IMG/VR virus record: IMGVR_UViG_3300030389_001568
Location: 1-31,639 of that record
DNA: 31,639 nt
Direction: 5' to 3' (one strand)
Source: a virus
Shown: positions 24,011-31,199 of the stretch, piece by piece
How positions within the stretch are numbered: position 1 is the first letter of the stretch
How the letters are laid out: each line of letters begins with the position of its first letter
Translations under genes and position numbers: made by a program
Notes under the pieces: model-generated
Told to the model about the DNA's origin: nothing
The model's database searches: none
Seen by the model: the letters and a program-made list of their open reading frames with translations, nothing else

Positions 24011-24543
24011 TTGTAGAAGGACCAGATGGTGTAGGTAAAACTACATTAATTAATAGAATAAAAGAAAAATTTAAAAATAATTTCTACATGCATTTAAGAG
24101 TGCATAAAAATATGAAATTATGGCATACTGCAACTGTTAGATTAGCTATAAAAAAACAAATGCTTGGTAAATTAGTTTTATTAGATAGACATTGGCCAAG
24201 CGAACAATGTTATTCTTACATAAGAAGTAATGGACCTAGTTATAATCCAAGACAATTATATAATATTTTAAAAGATAGAGGTGCTAAATATGTTTGGTGT
24301 ATTCCAGAAGATAGACAAAGAGTTAAAGAAAATCATAGAATTAATAGAGAATTGCGACATGAAGAATATCATGATATTGATAATGTTATTGATGATTATT
24401 ATTTTTCATGGTTTGGTAAGTGTAAGCGAAATAATTTTTTGACTACGCTATCGCCGTTGAGTAACAGAAAAGATTTTATAAGATATGATTTATTTAAAGA
24501 CGGTCATAAAATGGACGCATTTATTGATAAGATATTAAATTAA
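23986..24543 (+). CDS. P-loop deoxynucleoside monophosphate kinase (thymidylate kinase-like)
   Basis: 185 aa, start overlapping the glycosyltransferase by 25 nt. KILIVEGPDGVGKTTLINRI (6-25) is Walker A with K18; LVLLDRHWPSEQCYSY (63-78) holds the DR(Y/H)xxS motif with D67-R68; and ENHRINRELRHEEYHD is a lid-like basic segment. This is the thymidylate-kinase fold, reading shorter than bacterial Tmk. In the T4 scheme gp1 phosphorylates hydroxymethyl-dCMP, dTMP and dGMP. Next to the hydroxymethylase-like gene (TAATG overlap) such a substrate is likely. It could also be a plain dTMP kinase. Confidence 0.8.
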   Translation: MFIRGKILIVEGPDGVGKTTLINRIKEKFKNNFYMHLRVHKNMKLWHTATVRLAIKKQMLGKLVLLDRHWPSEQCYSYIRSNGPSYNPRQLYNILKDRGAKYVWCIPEDRQRVKENHRINRELRHEEYHDIDNVIDDYYFSWFGKCKRNNFLTTLSPLSNRKDFIRYDLFKDGHKMDAFIDKILN

Positions 24544-25379
24544 TGAAAGATATAAATTCACGATATAAGAAAATGTTATGGGATGTATATCGTCAGCCTG
24601 ATTTTATTTGTAAACCTAGAGATTTAAAAATAAGTGAAAAGATAAATCATACTTGGAAAGTTGATATGGATGATCCTATTATTACTTTACCAGAGAGAAA
24701 ATTATCTTATCCATTTATGTTTGGTGAAGCTACATGGATGCTTCAAGGTAAGAACGATGTAGAAAGTGTAAGTAAATATGTAGGTGGTATTAAAAGATTT
24801 AGTGATGATGGTGAAACTTTTTTTGGTGCCTATGGTCCTAAAATTATTACTCAATGGGGTTATGTAGTTAAAACATTAATAAATGATCAAGATAGTAGAC
24901 AAGCAATAATAAGTATATGGAGAGAAAATCCAAGATCAAGTAAAGATATTCCATGTACTTTAACATTACAATTTTTTTTAAGAGAAGCAAGCGATCAATT
25001 ATGGTTACATACTATTGCTAATATGAGAAGTAACGATGCATGGTTAGGTGTACCATATGATACTTTTAATTTTAGTGCTATTTCTTTTTTTATTGTATTA
25101 CATTTAAATAAATTAGGAATAAAATGTAAATTAGGTGAATTAACTATTCAAGCAGGTAGTAGACATATTTACGAAACAGATTACTCAAAACTTGATAAAA
25201 TTTTTGCATCTGATTTTCATGATGAAAGCGAAATATCTTTAAATAATTTAATTGATAAATATTCTAATGACCCTAAAAAATTTATAGATATACTACAAGA
25301 AATGGCAGATTTAGAAGGTACAGAGCTTAGACTTAATGGTATGTTATCAGAAAGGCTTAATTACCTTCTTCATGGATAG
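24543..25379 (+). CDS. ThyA-family enzyme, predicted dCMP hydroxymethylase
   Basis: 278 aa. Thymidylate-synthase-family landmarks: E62 (GEATWMLQG), R119 (DSRQAIISIW), nucleophile C138 (IPCTLTLQFF), NMRSNDAWLGVPYDTFNFS (160-178) with D165, and GSRHIYETDY with H208 and Y210. At the position of E. coli ThyA N177, which reads the uracil ring, this protein has D173 in VPYD. T4 dCMP hydroxymethylase has Asp there too (D179), and Asp favours cytosine. MRSND is also shared with T4 gp42. I predict 5-hydroxymethyl-dCMP from dCMP and methylene-tetrahydrofolate. ThyA-like tryptophans before the GxYG segment are not conserved. Ordinary dTMP synthesis is the alternative. Confidence 0.8.
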   Translation: MKDINSRYKKMLWDVYRQPDFICKPRDLKISEKINHTWKVDMDDPIITLPERKLSYPFMFGEATWMLQGKNDVESVSKYVGGIKRFSDDGETFFGAYGPKIITQWGYVVKTLINDQDSRQAIISIWRENPRSSKDIPCTLTLQFFLREASDQLWLHTIANMRSNDAWLGVPYDTFNFSAISFFIVLHLNKLGIKCKLGELTIQAGSRHIYETDYSKLDKIFASDFHDESEISLNNLIDKYSNDPKKFIDILQEMADLEGTELRLNGMLSERLNYLLHG

Positions 25380-25830
25380 ACCACCTGTAGATTTTTATTT
25401 TTTAAGAATGGCATTTTTAGTTTCAGAAAGGGGAACGTGTGCGAGAAGAAGGGTTGGTTGTGTTTTCGTAAATAAGAGAAATCATGTTATTGCAACTGGA
25501 TATAATGGAGCGCCTAGTGGTTTTAAACATTGTATAGATAACCCTTGCAATGGAACAAAATTTAAATCAGGCGAAGGTTTAGAAGAATGTGAAGCTATTC
25601 ATGCAGAACAGAATGCTATCTTACAATGTAAAGATGTCTACGACATTGACAGGGTTTATACTACACTTGAACCTTGCGTCCATTGTATTAAACTTCTACT
25701 TAACACTTCAGCAAATCAAATTATATATGGTGAACAATATGTACACGAGAAAGCAAGAAATTTATGGAAGATGTCAGGAAGAGGTTACACTTTTATAGAT
25801 AAGAAAGTATTAGAAGATAAATTAAATTGA
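25372..25830 (+). CDS. dCMP deaminase
   Basis: 152 aa from ATG 25372, which overlaps the previous stop by 8 nt; an upstream in-frame ATG at 25336 lies deeper in the previous gene and adds non-family residues. CARRRVGCVFVNK is the usual first strand; AIHAEQNAI (75-83) has the zinc ligand H77 and catalytic E79; and TLEPCVHCIK (98-107) has C102 and C105. Additional Cys and His residues in KHCIDNPCNG may form the second structural site of phage deaminases. It converts dCMP to dUMP, balancing pyrimidine pools. Beside the hydroxymethylase-like gene, both enzymes would compete for dCMP, as in T4. Confidence 0.93.
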   Translation: MDRPPVDFYFLRMAFLVSERGTCARRRVGCVFVNKRNHVIATGYNGAPSGFKHCIDNPCNGTKFKSGEGLEECEAIHAEQNAILQCKDVYDIDRVYTTLEPCVHCIKLLLNTSANQIIYGEQYVHEKARNLWKMSGRGYTFIDKKVLEDKLN

Positions 25831-27683
25831 TGTTTAACACTAATAAAATTGACGAAGCAACTTATATTGCTATTGATACTGAAACACACGATCCTAGATT
25901 AAAAACACATGGACCTGGTGGATTTAGAAAAGATGGTTTTGTTGCAGGTATTTCTATTGCAACAGATAATGGTCTTAATGAATATTTACCAATAAAACAT
26001 CAAGGAGGTGGTAATTTAGATTCAGAAAAAGTAATTAGATTTATTAAATACATTTATAATAAATGTGAAGAAAAACGATTTCCAATGATATTTGCTAACG
26101 CAATGTATGACGTAGAGTGGCTTTATTCACTGGATAATAGACTTGCGCTTACTAAGAGTCACAGGGTTTTCGACATTCAAACTATAGAGCATTTAATAGA
26201 TGAAAATAAATTAAAGTATTCATTAGATTCACTTGCTAAGTTTTATTTAAGAAAATCTAAGTATGAAGTTGAATTAGAACAAGCAGTGTTAGCAAAGTTT
26301 GGTAAACGTGCAAAAGTAAAAGAAAGTTTATGGAGATTACATGCAAACGAAGTTGCAGAGTATGCGAAAGCAGATGCACAATTAACATTAGATATTTTTT
26401 TAAAACAACAAACTAGAATTAAAAGAGAGCAAATAGAAAGTATTGTTGATTTTGAATCAAGACTTATTCCTTTATTATTTCATATGCGTAAAGGTGGAGT
26501 AAGGGTAAACATTTCTAGAGCTGAAGAATTGTATGATGAATTAGAAAAAAAACAACAAGATCATCAATCAATACTAAATAGACTTGGAGGAAGTGAAGTT
26601 AATGTATGGGCAAATGCTTCACTAAAACAAGCATATGATAATAATTCGATTAAGTATAACCACACAGCAAAAGGAACTCCGAGTTTCACTGCGAGTTGGT
26701 TGGAAACTCAAAATGATGACGTTTCTAAAACTATATTACAAATAAGAAAGTTAGACAAAATTAGAAATACATTTATTAAAAACATGATATTGGATAAAGC
26801 TAAAGATGGTAGAATTTATTGTAGTTTTAATCCTATGGGTACTGTTACAGGTAGATTTAGCTCTCAGTATCCTAATCTACAACAAGTGCCTGCTAGAGAT
26901 CCAGAACTTGGTCCGATGATCAGAAGTTTGTTTTTACCAGAAGAAAATCATGATTGGGTTGCTTGTGACTATGCTCAACAAGAACCAAGGGTTTTAGTAC
27001 ATTATTCTAGTTTAAAACTTATGGATTCAGCGATGGCTATGCAAAAAGAATATCTTAACAATCCTAGAACAGACTTTCATTCTATGGTTGCTACGATGGC
27101 AAGTATACCTAGAAAACAAGCAAAGACTATTAATTTAGGTTTATTCTATGGTATGGGAAATAAAAAACTTGCATCAGAATTAGGGTTAGAACTAGATCAA
27201 GCTTATGATCTTTTTAATAAGTATCATTCTAAAGTACCATTTGTAAAAGAATTATCTAAACAAGTTTCACATGTAGCTAGTACAAGAGGTTACATAAAAA
27301 CTTTATTAGGTAGAAAAAGAAGATTTGAATTATGGGAACCTAGAGATGAATGGGGTTCAAAAGCATATCCTTTATCAGAAGCACATATACATTATCCTAA
27401 AACAGAACTTAAAAGAGCTTACACTCATACAGCATTAAATGCTTTAATTCAAGGTAGCTCTGCTGATATTACAAAAGCAGCAATGTTAAAGATATGGGAA
27501 GATGGTTATTTAGATTATATTGATTTAAAACTTACAATTCATGATGAATTAGATTTTTCAGTTGATCAGTTACAACAAAAATGTTTAAATGAAGCTATAC
27601 ATTGTATGAAAAATTGTGTACAAATAGGAGTGCCTTTAGAAGTAGATGTAGAGAAAGGAAGTAATTGGGGCACAGCAAAATAA
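25830..27683 (+). CDS. Family A DNA polymerase with 3'-5' exonuclease
   Basis: 617 aa from ATG 25830, which shares a base with the previous TGA. Exonuclease: YIAIDTETHDP with D16 and E18, NAMYDVEWL with D94, and EYAKADAQLTLD with D182. Polymerase: motif A, WVACDYAQQEPRVL (D380); motif B, RKQAKTINLGLFYGMG (428-443, K432); motif C, LTIHDELDF (568-576, D572-E573). No 5'-3' exonuclease domain is present, as in other phage PolA enzymes. The residue matching E. coli F762 is L436, a type associated in viral surveys with slower or temperate-type phages. It would replicate the genome and must accept any hydroxymethylated dCTP made by the neighbouring enzymes. Confidence 0.96.
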   Translation: MFNTNKIDEATYIAIDTETHDPRLKTHGPGGFRKDGFVAGISIATDNGLNEYLPIKHQGGGNLDSEKVIRFIKYIYNKCEEKRFPMIFANAMYDVEWLYSLDNRLALTKSHRVFDIQTIEHLIDENKLKYSLDSLAKFYLRKSKYEVELEQAVLAKFGKRAKVKESLWRLHANEVAEYAKADAQLTLDIFLKQQTRIKREQIESIVDFESRLIPLLFHMRKGGVRVNISRAEELYDELEKKQQDHQSILNRLGGSEVNVWANASLKQAYDNNSIKYNHTAKGTPSFTASWLETQNDDVSKTILQIRKLDKIRNTFIKNMILDKAKDGRIYCSFNPMGTVTGRFSSQYPNLQQVPARDPELGPMIRSLFLPEENHDWVACDYAQQEPRVLVHYSSLKLMDSAMAMQKEYLNNPRTDFHSMVATMASIPRKQAKTINLGLFYGMGNKKLASELGLELDQAYDLFNKYHSKVPFVKELSKQVSHVASTRGYIKTLLGRKRRFELWEPRDEWGSKAYPLSEAHIHYPKTELKRAYTHTALNALIQGSSADITKAAMLKIWEDGYLDYIDLKLTIHDELDFSVDQLQQKCLNEAIHCMKNCVQIGVPLEVDVEKGSNWGTAK

Positions 27684-27686
27684 ATT

Positions 27687-28967
27687 ATGAATATTGGATT
27701 TTTAGGACTAGGAAAACTAGGTTTACCTGTAGCACTAGCAGTCGAAAGTAAAGGCCACAATGTTTTTGGTACAGATATTAATGAAACAACTTTAAGAAAT
27801 ATAAGATTTAAAACACTCAATTATAAAGAAAAAGGTGCTCAAGAGCTATTAAATAATTCTAAAATACAAATAAAAAATATTGAGCAAATTGTATCTGACT
27901 CTGATATAATTTTTGTCCCTATTCAAACACCTCATGATGAAAAATACGAAGGTATAACAAGAATACCAAAAGAAAGAAAAGATTTTAATTATGAATTTTT
28001 AAAAAATGGTGTTAAAGATTTAAGTGATGAAATAGAAAAACAAGGAAAAGATAAAGTTGTAGTAATAATTTCTACAGTTTTACCTGGAACTATTAGAACT
28101 CATATAAAACCTATTTTAAGTAAGCATGTAAAACTTTGTTATAATCCATATTTTATAGCTATGGGTACAACGATTGATGATTTTTTAGGAGCAGAAATAA
28201 ATTTATTTGGTGTTGATGATGAAGAGGCTGCAAATAAAGCAGAAGAATTTTATAAAACAGTAAATAAATCTCCATTCTTTAAAACTACAATTGAAAATGC
28301 AGAACTAATTAAAGTTGGATATAATACTTTTATTTCTACTAAAATTGCAATGATTAATACTTTAATGGAAACATGTCATAATTTGCCTAACACTAATATT
28401 GACGACATCAGTAAAGCTTTTTCTTTATGCGATACAAGATTAATTAGTGATAAATATTTATATGGTGGTATGGGAGATGGAGGAGGTTGTCATCCCCGGG
28501 ATAATATAGCTTTAAGTTATTTAGCTAAAAAATTAAATGTATCATATAATTGGTATGAAGGAATTATGTCACAAAGAGAAAAACAAACTGATTGGTTAGC
28601 TGATTTAATTGTTAGTGAAAAGTTTGAAATGGATATAAATATTTTAGGTAAATGTTTTAAACCAGAAACAAATTTAACATTAGGTAGTCCATCAATATTA
28701 CTTAAAAATATTTTAGAAGAAAGAGGAGAAAGAGTAAAAATGTGGGATCCTTATGTTGATTCAATTGATATGAAAAATGTTTCTCAAGAAATGGAATGGG
28801 AAACTAAACCACAATTATTCTTTATTGGTACTAAACACGAGGCTTTTAAACACTTTTATTTTTATCCTAATTCGGTAGTCATTGATCCATTTAGGTATCT
28901 TAAATTAGGAAATGAAGTTAAATATATTCCTATTGGAGACAATACATGGAAGCAAAAGACAGAGTAA
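27687..28967 (+). CDS. UDP-glucose/GDP-mannose dehydrogenase family protein (nucleotide-sugar dehydrogenase)
   Basis: 426 aa. MNIGFLGLGKLGLPVALAV is the NAD-binding GxGxxG strand with D30 at the end of the second strand. IISTVLPGT is the family STVxPGT motif. ENAELIKVGYNTFIS gives K209 and N213, and GDGGGCHPRDNIAL gives nucleophile C268 and D272, spaced as in UDP-glucose dehydrogenases (K-N-C-D). The reaction is a two-step oxidation of a UDP-hexose to a UDP-hexuronic acid using two NAD+. The donor sugar could feed the phage glycosyltransferase or alter the cell envelope. Only 3 nt separate it from polA, and it overlaps nadE by 22 nt, tying it to NAD+ supply. Confidence 0.88.
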   Translation: MNIGFLGLGKLGLPVALAVESKGHNVFGTDINETTLRNIRFKTLNYKEKGAQELLNNSKIQIKNIEQIVSDSDIIFVPIQTPHDEKYEGITRIPKERKDFNYEFLKNGVKDLSDEIEKQGKDKVVVIISTVLPGTIRTHIKPILSKHVKLCYNPYFIAMGTTIDDFLGAEINLFGVDDEEAANKAEEFYKTVNKSPFFKTTIENAELIKVGYNTFISTKIAMINTLMETCHNLPNTNIDDISKAFSLCDTRLISDKYLYGGMGDGGGCHPRDNIALSYLAKKLNVSYNWYEGIMSQREKQTDWLADLIVSEKFEMDINILGKCFKPETNLTLGSPSILLKNILEERGERVKMWDPYVDSIDMKNVSQEMEWETKPQLFFIGTKHEAFKHFYFYPNSVVIDPFRYLKLGNEVKYIPIGDNTWKQKTE

Positions 28968-29722
28968 AGATAATAACCGATTGGATAAAAGACTATGTTG
29001 AGAGTATGGATACTCCAGCTAATTGTTTAGTTGTAGGAGTTTCTGGTGGAATTGATTCATCAGTAGTTTCTACATTGTGTGCACGTACTGGAATAAAAAC
29101 ACTCGTAGCTTCCATGCCAATATCTCAAAGACCCGAGCATCATGATTTATCTATTAAACATAAAAATTGGCTTACAAGTAAATATCAAAATGCTTATGGT
29201 GTAGAAATAGATTTAACTGGAGCATACTTATCTTTTGAAAATATTTTAACTGATAAAAAATTTACTTCTGATTTAGGTTTAGCAAACTCAAAAGCAAGAT
29301 TACGAATGATGACTTTATATCAAATATCTGCGAGTACATCAGGTTTAGTTGTAGGTACAGGTAATAAAGTGGAGGACTTTGGTGTTGGTTTTTATACAAA
29401 ATATGGTGATGGTGGTGTTGATATATCACCTATCGCTGATTGTAATAAAAGTCAAGTATGGGCTATGGGTAAAGAGTTAGGTATTTTAGAGGAGATACAA
29501 ATGGCTGAACCTACTGATGGTTTATGGTCTGATGGTAGAACAGATACAGATCAATTAGGTATGAGTTATAAAGAGATAGAACATTTAATGTCTAGACCAG
29601 ATGAAGTTGGTTATGATAAGTATCTTGCAATTAGAAAGAAGAATTTGCATAAGATGAAACCAATCCCTGTATGTAAATTTGATGGAAAAGACACTCTGGA
29701 CACAGATCAGAAAGAAACTTAA
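28946..29722 (+). CDS. nadE: NH3-dependent NAD+ synthetase
   Basis: 258 aa. LVVGVSGGIDSSVVSTL (28-44) is the PP-loop (SGGIDSS) that binds ATP. ANSKARLRMMTLYQIS is the NadE helix pattern, VVGTGNKVEDFGVGFYTKYG the nicotinate adenine dinucleotide site, and PTDGLWSDGRTDTDQLG the mobile loop of NadE. It lacks the glutaminase domain, so it uses ammonia. It amidates NaAD to NAD+. Length is typical of ammonia-type NadE (about 270 aa). The gene overlaps the dehydrogenase upstream by 22 nt and the nuclease downstream by 41 nt. It could sustain NAD+ for the dehydrogenase or offset NAD+ depletion by host defence. Confidence 0.93.
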   Translation: MEAKDRVKIITDWIKDYVESMDTPANCLVVGVSGGIDSSVVSTLCARTGIKTLVASMPISQRPEHHDLSIKHKNWLTSKYQNAYGVEIDLTGAYLSFENILTDKKFTSDLGLANSKARLRMMTLYQISASTSGLVVGTGNKVEDFGVGFYTKYGDGGVDISPIADCNKSQVWAMGKELGILEEIQMAEPTDGLWSDGRTDTDQLGMSYKEIEHLMSRPDEVGYDKYLAIRKKNLHKMKPIPVCKFDGKDTLDTDQKET

Positions 29723-30074
29723 AAATTTTTTTATACAAAGAATTGAAACACAAATAGAACGAGGGATCCCTGATGTTCACTACGTTACTTATGGTGGTCA
29801 TTGTGGTTGGATAGAAGGTAAATTTGTTAAAACACCTAAAAGAAGAAAGACAAAAATTAAAGTTGGTCTTTCTATTGAGCAACTAGCTTGGCATAAATCA
29901 TACGAATTTTATGGTGGTAAAGTATTTATACTTGTAAAAAAAGATAGAGATGTTTATTTATTTTATGGTAAAGATGGAGAAACATTAGCTAAAGGTGTTA
30001 CACTAGAAGATTTTAATAAATATAGTATAACTAAAGATTGGAACAATATAGAAAATTTTTTGTCGAATAACTAA
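29682..30074 (+). CDS. VRR-NUC type nuclease
   Basis: 130 aa from ATG 29682; an in-frame TTG one codon earlier is less likely. ERGIPDVHYVTYGGHCGWIE (26-45) followed by GK gives E26, D31 and the E45-x-K47 catalytic set of the PD-(D/E)XK VRR-NUC domain, with Q67 in SIEQLAWHK and KVFILVKK as the closing strand. These stand-alone domains are common in tailed phages and cut branched or flap DNA. The 41-nt overlap with nadE is long, but the N-terminal helix would be lost if a later start were used, so I keep this start. Confidence 0.85.
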   Translation: MEKTLWTQIRKKLKNFFIQRIETQIERGIPDVHYVTYGGHCGWIEGKFVKTPKRRKTKIKVGLSIEQLAWHKSYEFYGGKVFILVKKDRDVYLFYGKDGETLAKGVTLEDFNKYSITKDWNNIENFLSNN

Positions 30075-30085
30075 TTCTAAAAAAA

Positions 30086-30091
30086 TATAAT
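30086..30091 (+). promoter_or_regulatory. Possible -10 element before the DUF2786 gene
   Basis: TATAAT at 30086-30091 lies in the 49-nt gap 30075-30123. The nearest -35-like hexamer, TTGTCG at 30060-30065, is 20 nt away, which is too far for a good promoter. The downstream gene has a strong AGAAAGGAG ribosome binding site, like early genes, which suggests it may have its own transcript. Confidence 0.3.
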
Positions 30092-30123
30092 CTAGTATTA
30101 CATAAATATAAGAAAGGAGAAAT

Positions 30124-30867
30124 ATGCCAGAAGAAAAAGAAAGCATACTGAAACGTATTCAAAAGCTTTTAAAGATGTCAGAAGATAATGGCGCATCAGA
30201 GAACGAAGCCATGCTTGCTGCTAAAAAAGCTCAAGAATTACTTTCAGAACATAATCTATCTCGTTCTGATATTAAAGACGATACAGAGGTAGAACCTATC
30301 GAAAAAGAATCATACGATGTCGAAAGAGATAATTGGCGAGGTTGGATTCAAAGCGCAACTGCTAAATTATATTTTTGTCAAATGTATACTTCAACAGGTG
30401 TAGATGAAAAATATCGTAGAGTAAAACAAGCTACATTTGTCGGTAGAAAATCTAATCGTTTGGTTGCTAAATCTATGTGTGATTATTTTATTAATACTGT
30501 AGTTCGTCTTGCAGATAAAGAGTTCGAAACAGTACCTGGTAGTAAATCAGAAATTAATAGAATGAAACAAGCTTTTAAATTAGGTTGCGCAACGAGATTA
30601 TCAAAGAGGATAAAAGAGAAATGGCTTGAGTTAGTTCCAGATTATAAAGGTATAGAAAATCCAGACGGACTTCCTATGCTTTATAAGAACGAACAAAAAG
30701 CTATTTCAGAGTGGTTAAAAACTCAAGGTGTTCGTATTGTCTCGAAAAAAAGCAGTATGAATATAAGAGATAGAGCCGCTTATCATAATGGTCAATCAAA
30801 AGGTAATGGAATAGGGCTTGATACGCAAGTTAATAACGCAACTAGAAGTAGAATGTTAGGTCGATAA
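30124..30867 (+). CDS. DUF2786 domain protein
   Basis: 247 aa with AGAAAGGAG 6 nt before ATG 30124. Residues 7-45 (ILKRIQKLLKMSEDNGASEN, then EAMLAAKKAQELLSEHNL) match the DUF2786 helix pair found at the N-terminus of many phage and bacterial proteins. The rest has NWRGWIQSATAKLYFCQMY, TFVGRKSNRLVAKSMCDYF and a C-terminal region rich in Arg, Asn and Gly (YHNGQSKGNGIGLDTQ), resembling DUF7168-type extensions. Function is not established; the layout suggests a nucleic-acid-associated protein. It is followed by the hairpin region at 30868-30898. Confidence 0.8.
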   Translation: MPEEKESILKRIQKLLKMSEDNGASENEAMLAAKKAQELLSEHNLSRSDIKDDTEVEPIEKESYDVERDNWRGWIQSATAKLYFCQMYTSTGVDEKYRRVKQATFVGRKSNRLVAKSMCDYFINTVVRLADKEFETVPGSKSEINRMKQAFKLGCATRLSKRIKEKWLELVPDYKGIENPDGLPMLYKNEQKAISEWLKTQGVRIVSKKSSMNIRDRAAYHNGQSKGNGIGLDTQVNNATRSRMLGR

Positions 30868-30876
30868 TGTTATAAT
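30868..30876 (+). promoter_or_regulatory. Extended -10 promoter candidate
   Basis: TGTTATAAT at 30868-30876 is a perfect extended -10 (TGnTATAAT), which works without a strong -35; none is visible 17 nt upstream. Transcription would start near 30883, at the loop side of the hairpin that covers the next start codon. Confidence 0.5.
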
Positions 30877-30898
30877 AGGGCCATTAAATTGGCCCTAT
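30875..30898 (+). promoter_or_regulatory. Hairpin covering the start codon of the peptidase gene
   Basis: ATAGGGCCA (30875-30883), loop TTAAAT, TGGCCCTAT (30890-30898): a perfect 9-bp stem with six G-C pairs in a very AT-rich genome. The first two bases of ATG 30897-30899 are in the stem. No U-tract follows, so it is not an intrinsic terminator. A protein-binding operator is an equal alternative. Confidence 0.65.
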
Positions 30899-31199
30899 GA
30901 AACTAACAGAGATAAAATACAAAGATAAAACAATCAAAGTAGAATTTAAAGACATAGAAGATTATGCTGTATATTATTATACTCATAACAAATTAGTTAT
31001 TAGAAAAGGTCTTTCAAAAAGAATTTTAGGTAAAACTCTTTTTCACGAGTTATTTCACATAATTATATCTGTAAACGATTTTAAGGTTGCACCACATGGA
31101 GAAGAACGTGTCGCAGAGTGGAGTGAAGAATATTATAGCATACTTAAACAAAATAAAGTTTTACGAAACCTTATCTATAGGTGTATACTTGTAGAATGA
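30897..31199 (+). CDS. Small zinc metallopeptidase-like protein (HExxH, ImmA/IrrE-like)
   Basis: 100 aa. TLFHELFHIII (47-57) has the zinc motif H50-E51-x2-H54. Downstream HGEERVAEWSEEYYSIL (67-83) offers E70 or E74 as third ligand, like the EE...A...FA helix of ImmA/IrrE peptidases, but the protein is shorter than most of them. ImmA-type enzymes cleave repressors such as ImmR; some phages carry small versions of unknown use. There is no visible Shine-Dalgarno sequence and the ATG is partly within the hairpin, so expression is likely controlled. It shares ATGA with the next gene. Confidence 0.7.
   Translation: MKLTEIKYKDKTIKVEFKDIEDYAVYYYTHNKLVIRKGLSKRILGKTLFHELFHIIISVNDFKVAPHGEERVAEWSEEYYSILKQNKVLRNLIYRCILVE

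Noticed and set aside
28946-29722. PP-loop protein as a queuosine or preQ0-type DNA modification enzyme
   Set aside because: The KVEDFGVGFYTKYGDGG and PTDGLWSDGRTDTDQLG blocks are specific to NadE, not QueC-type enzymes.
30875-30898. Intrinsic transcription terminator
   Set aside because: The stem is strong but no U-tract follows; the downstream bases are the start of the next gene.
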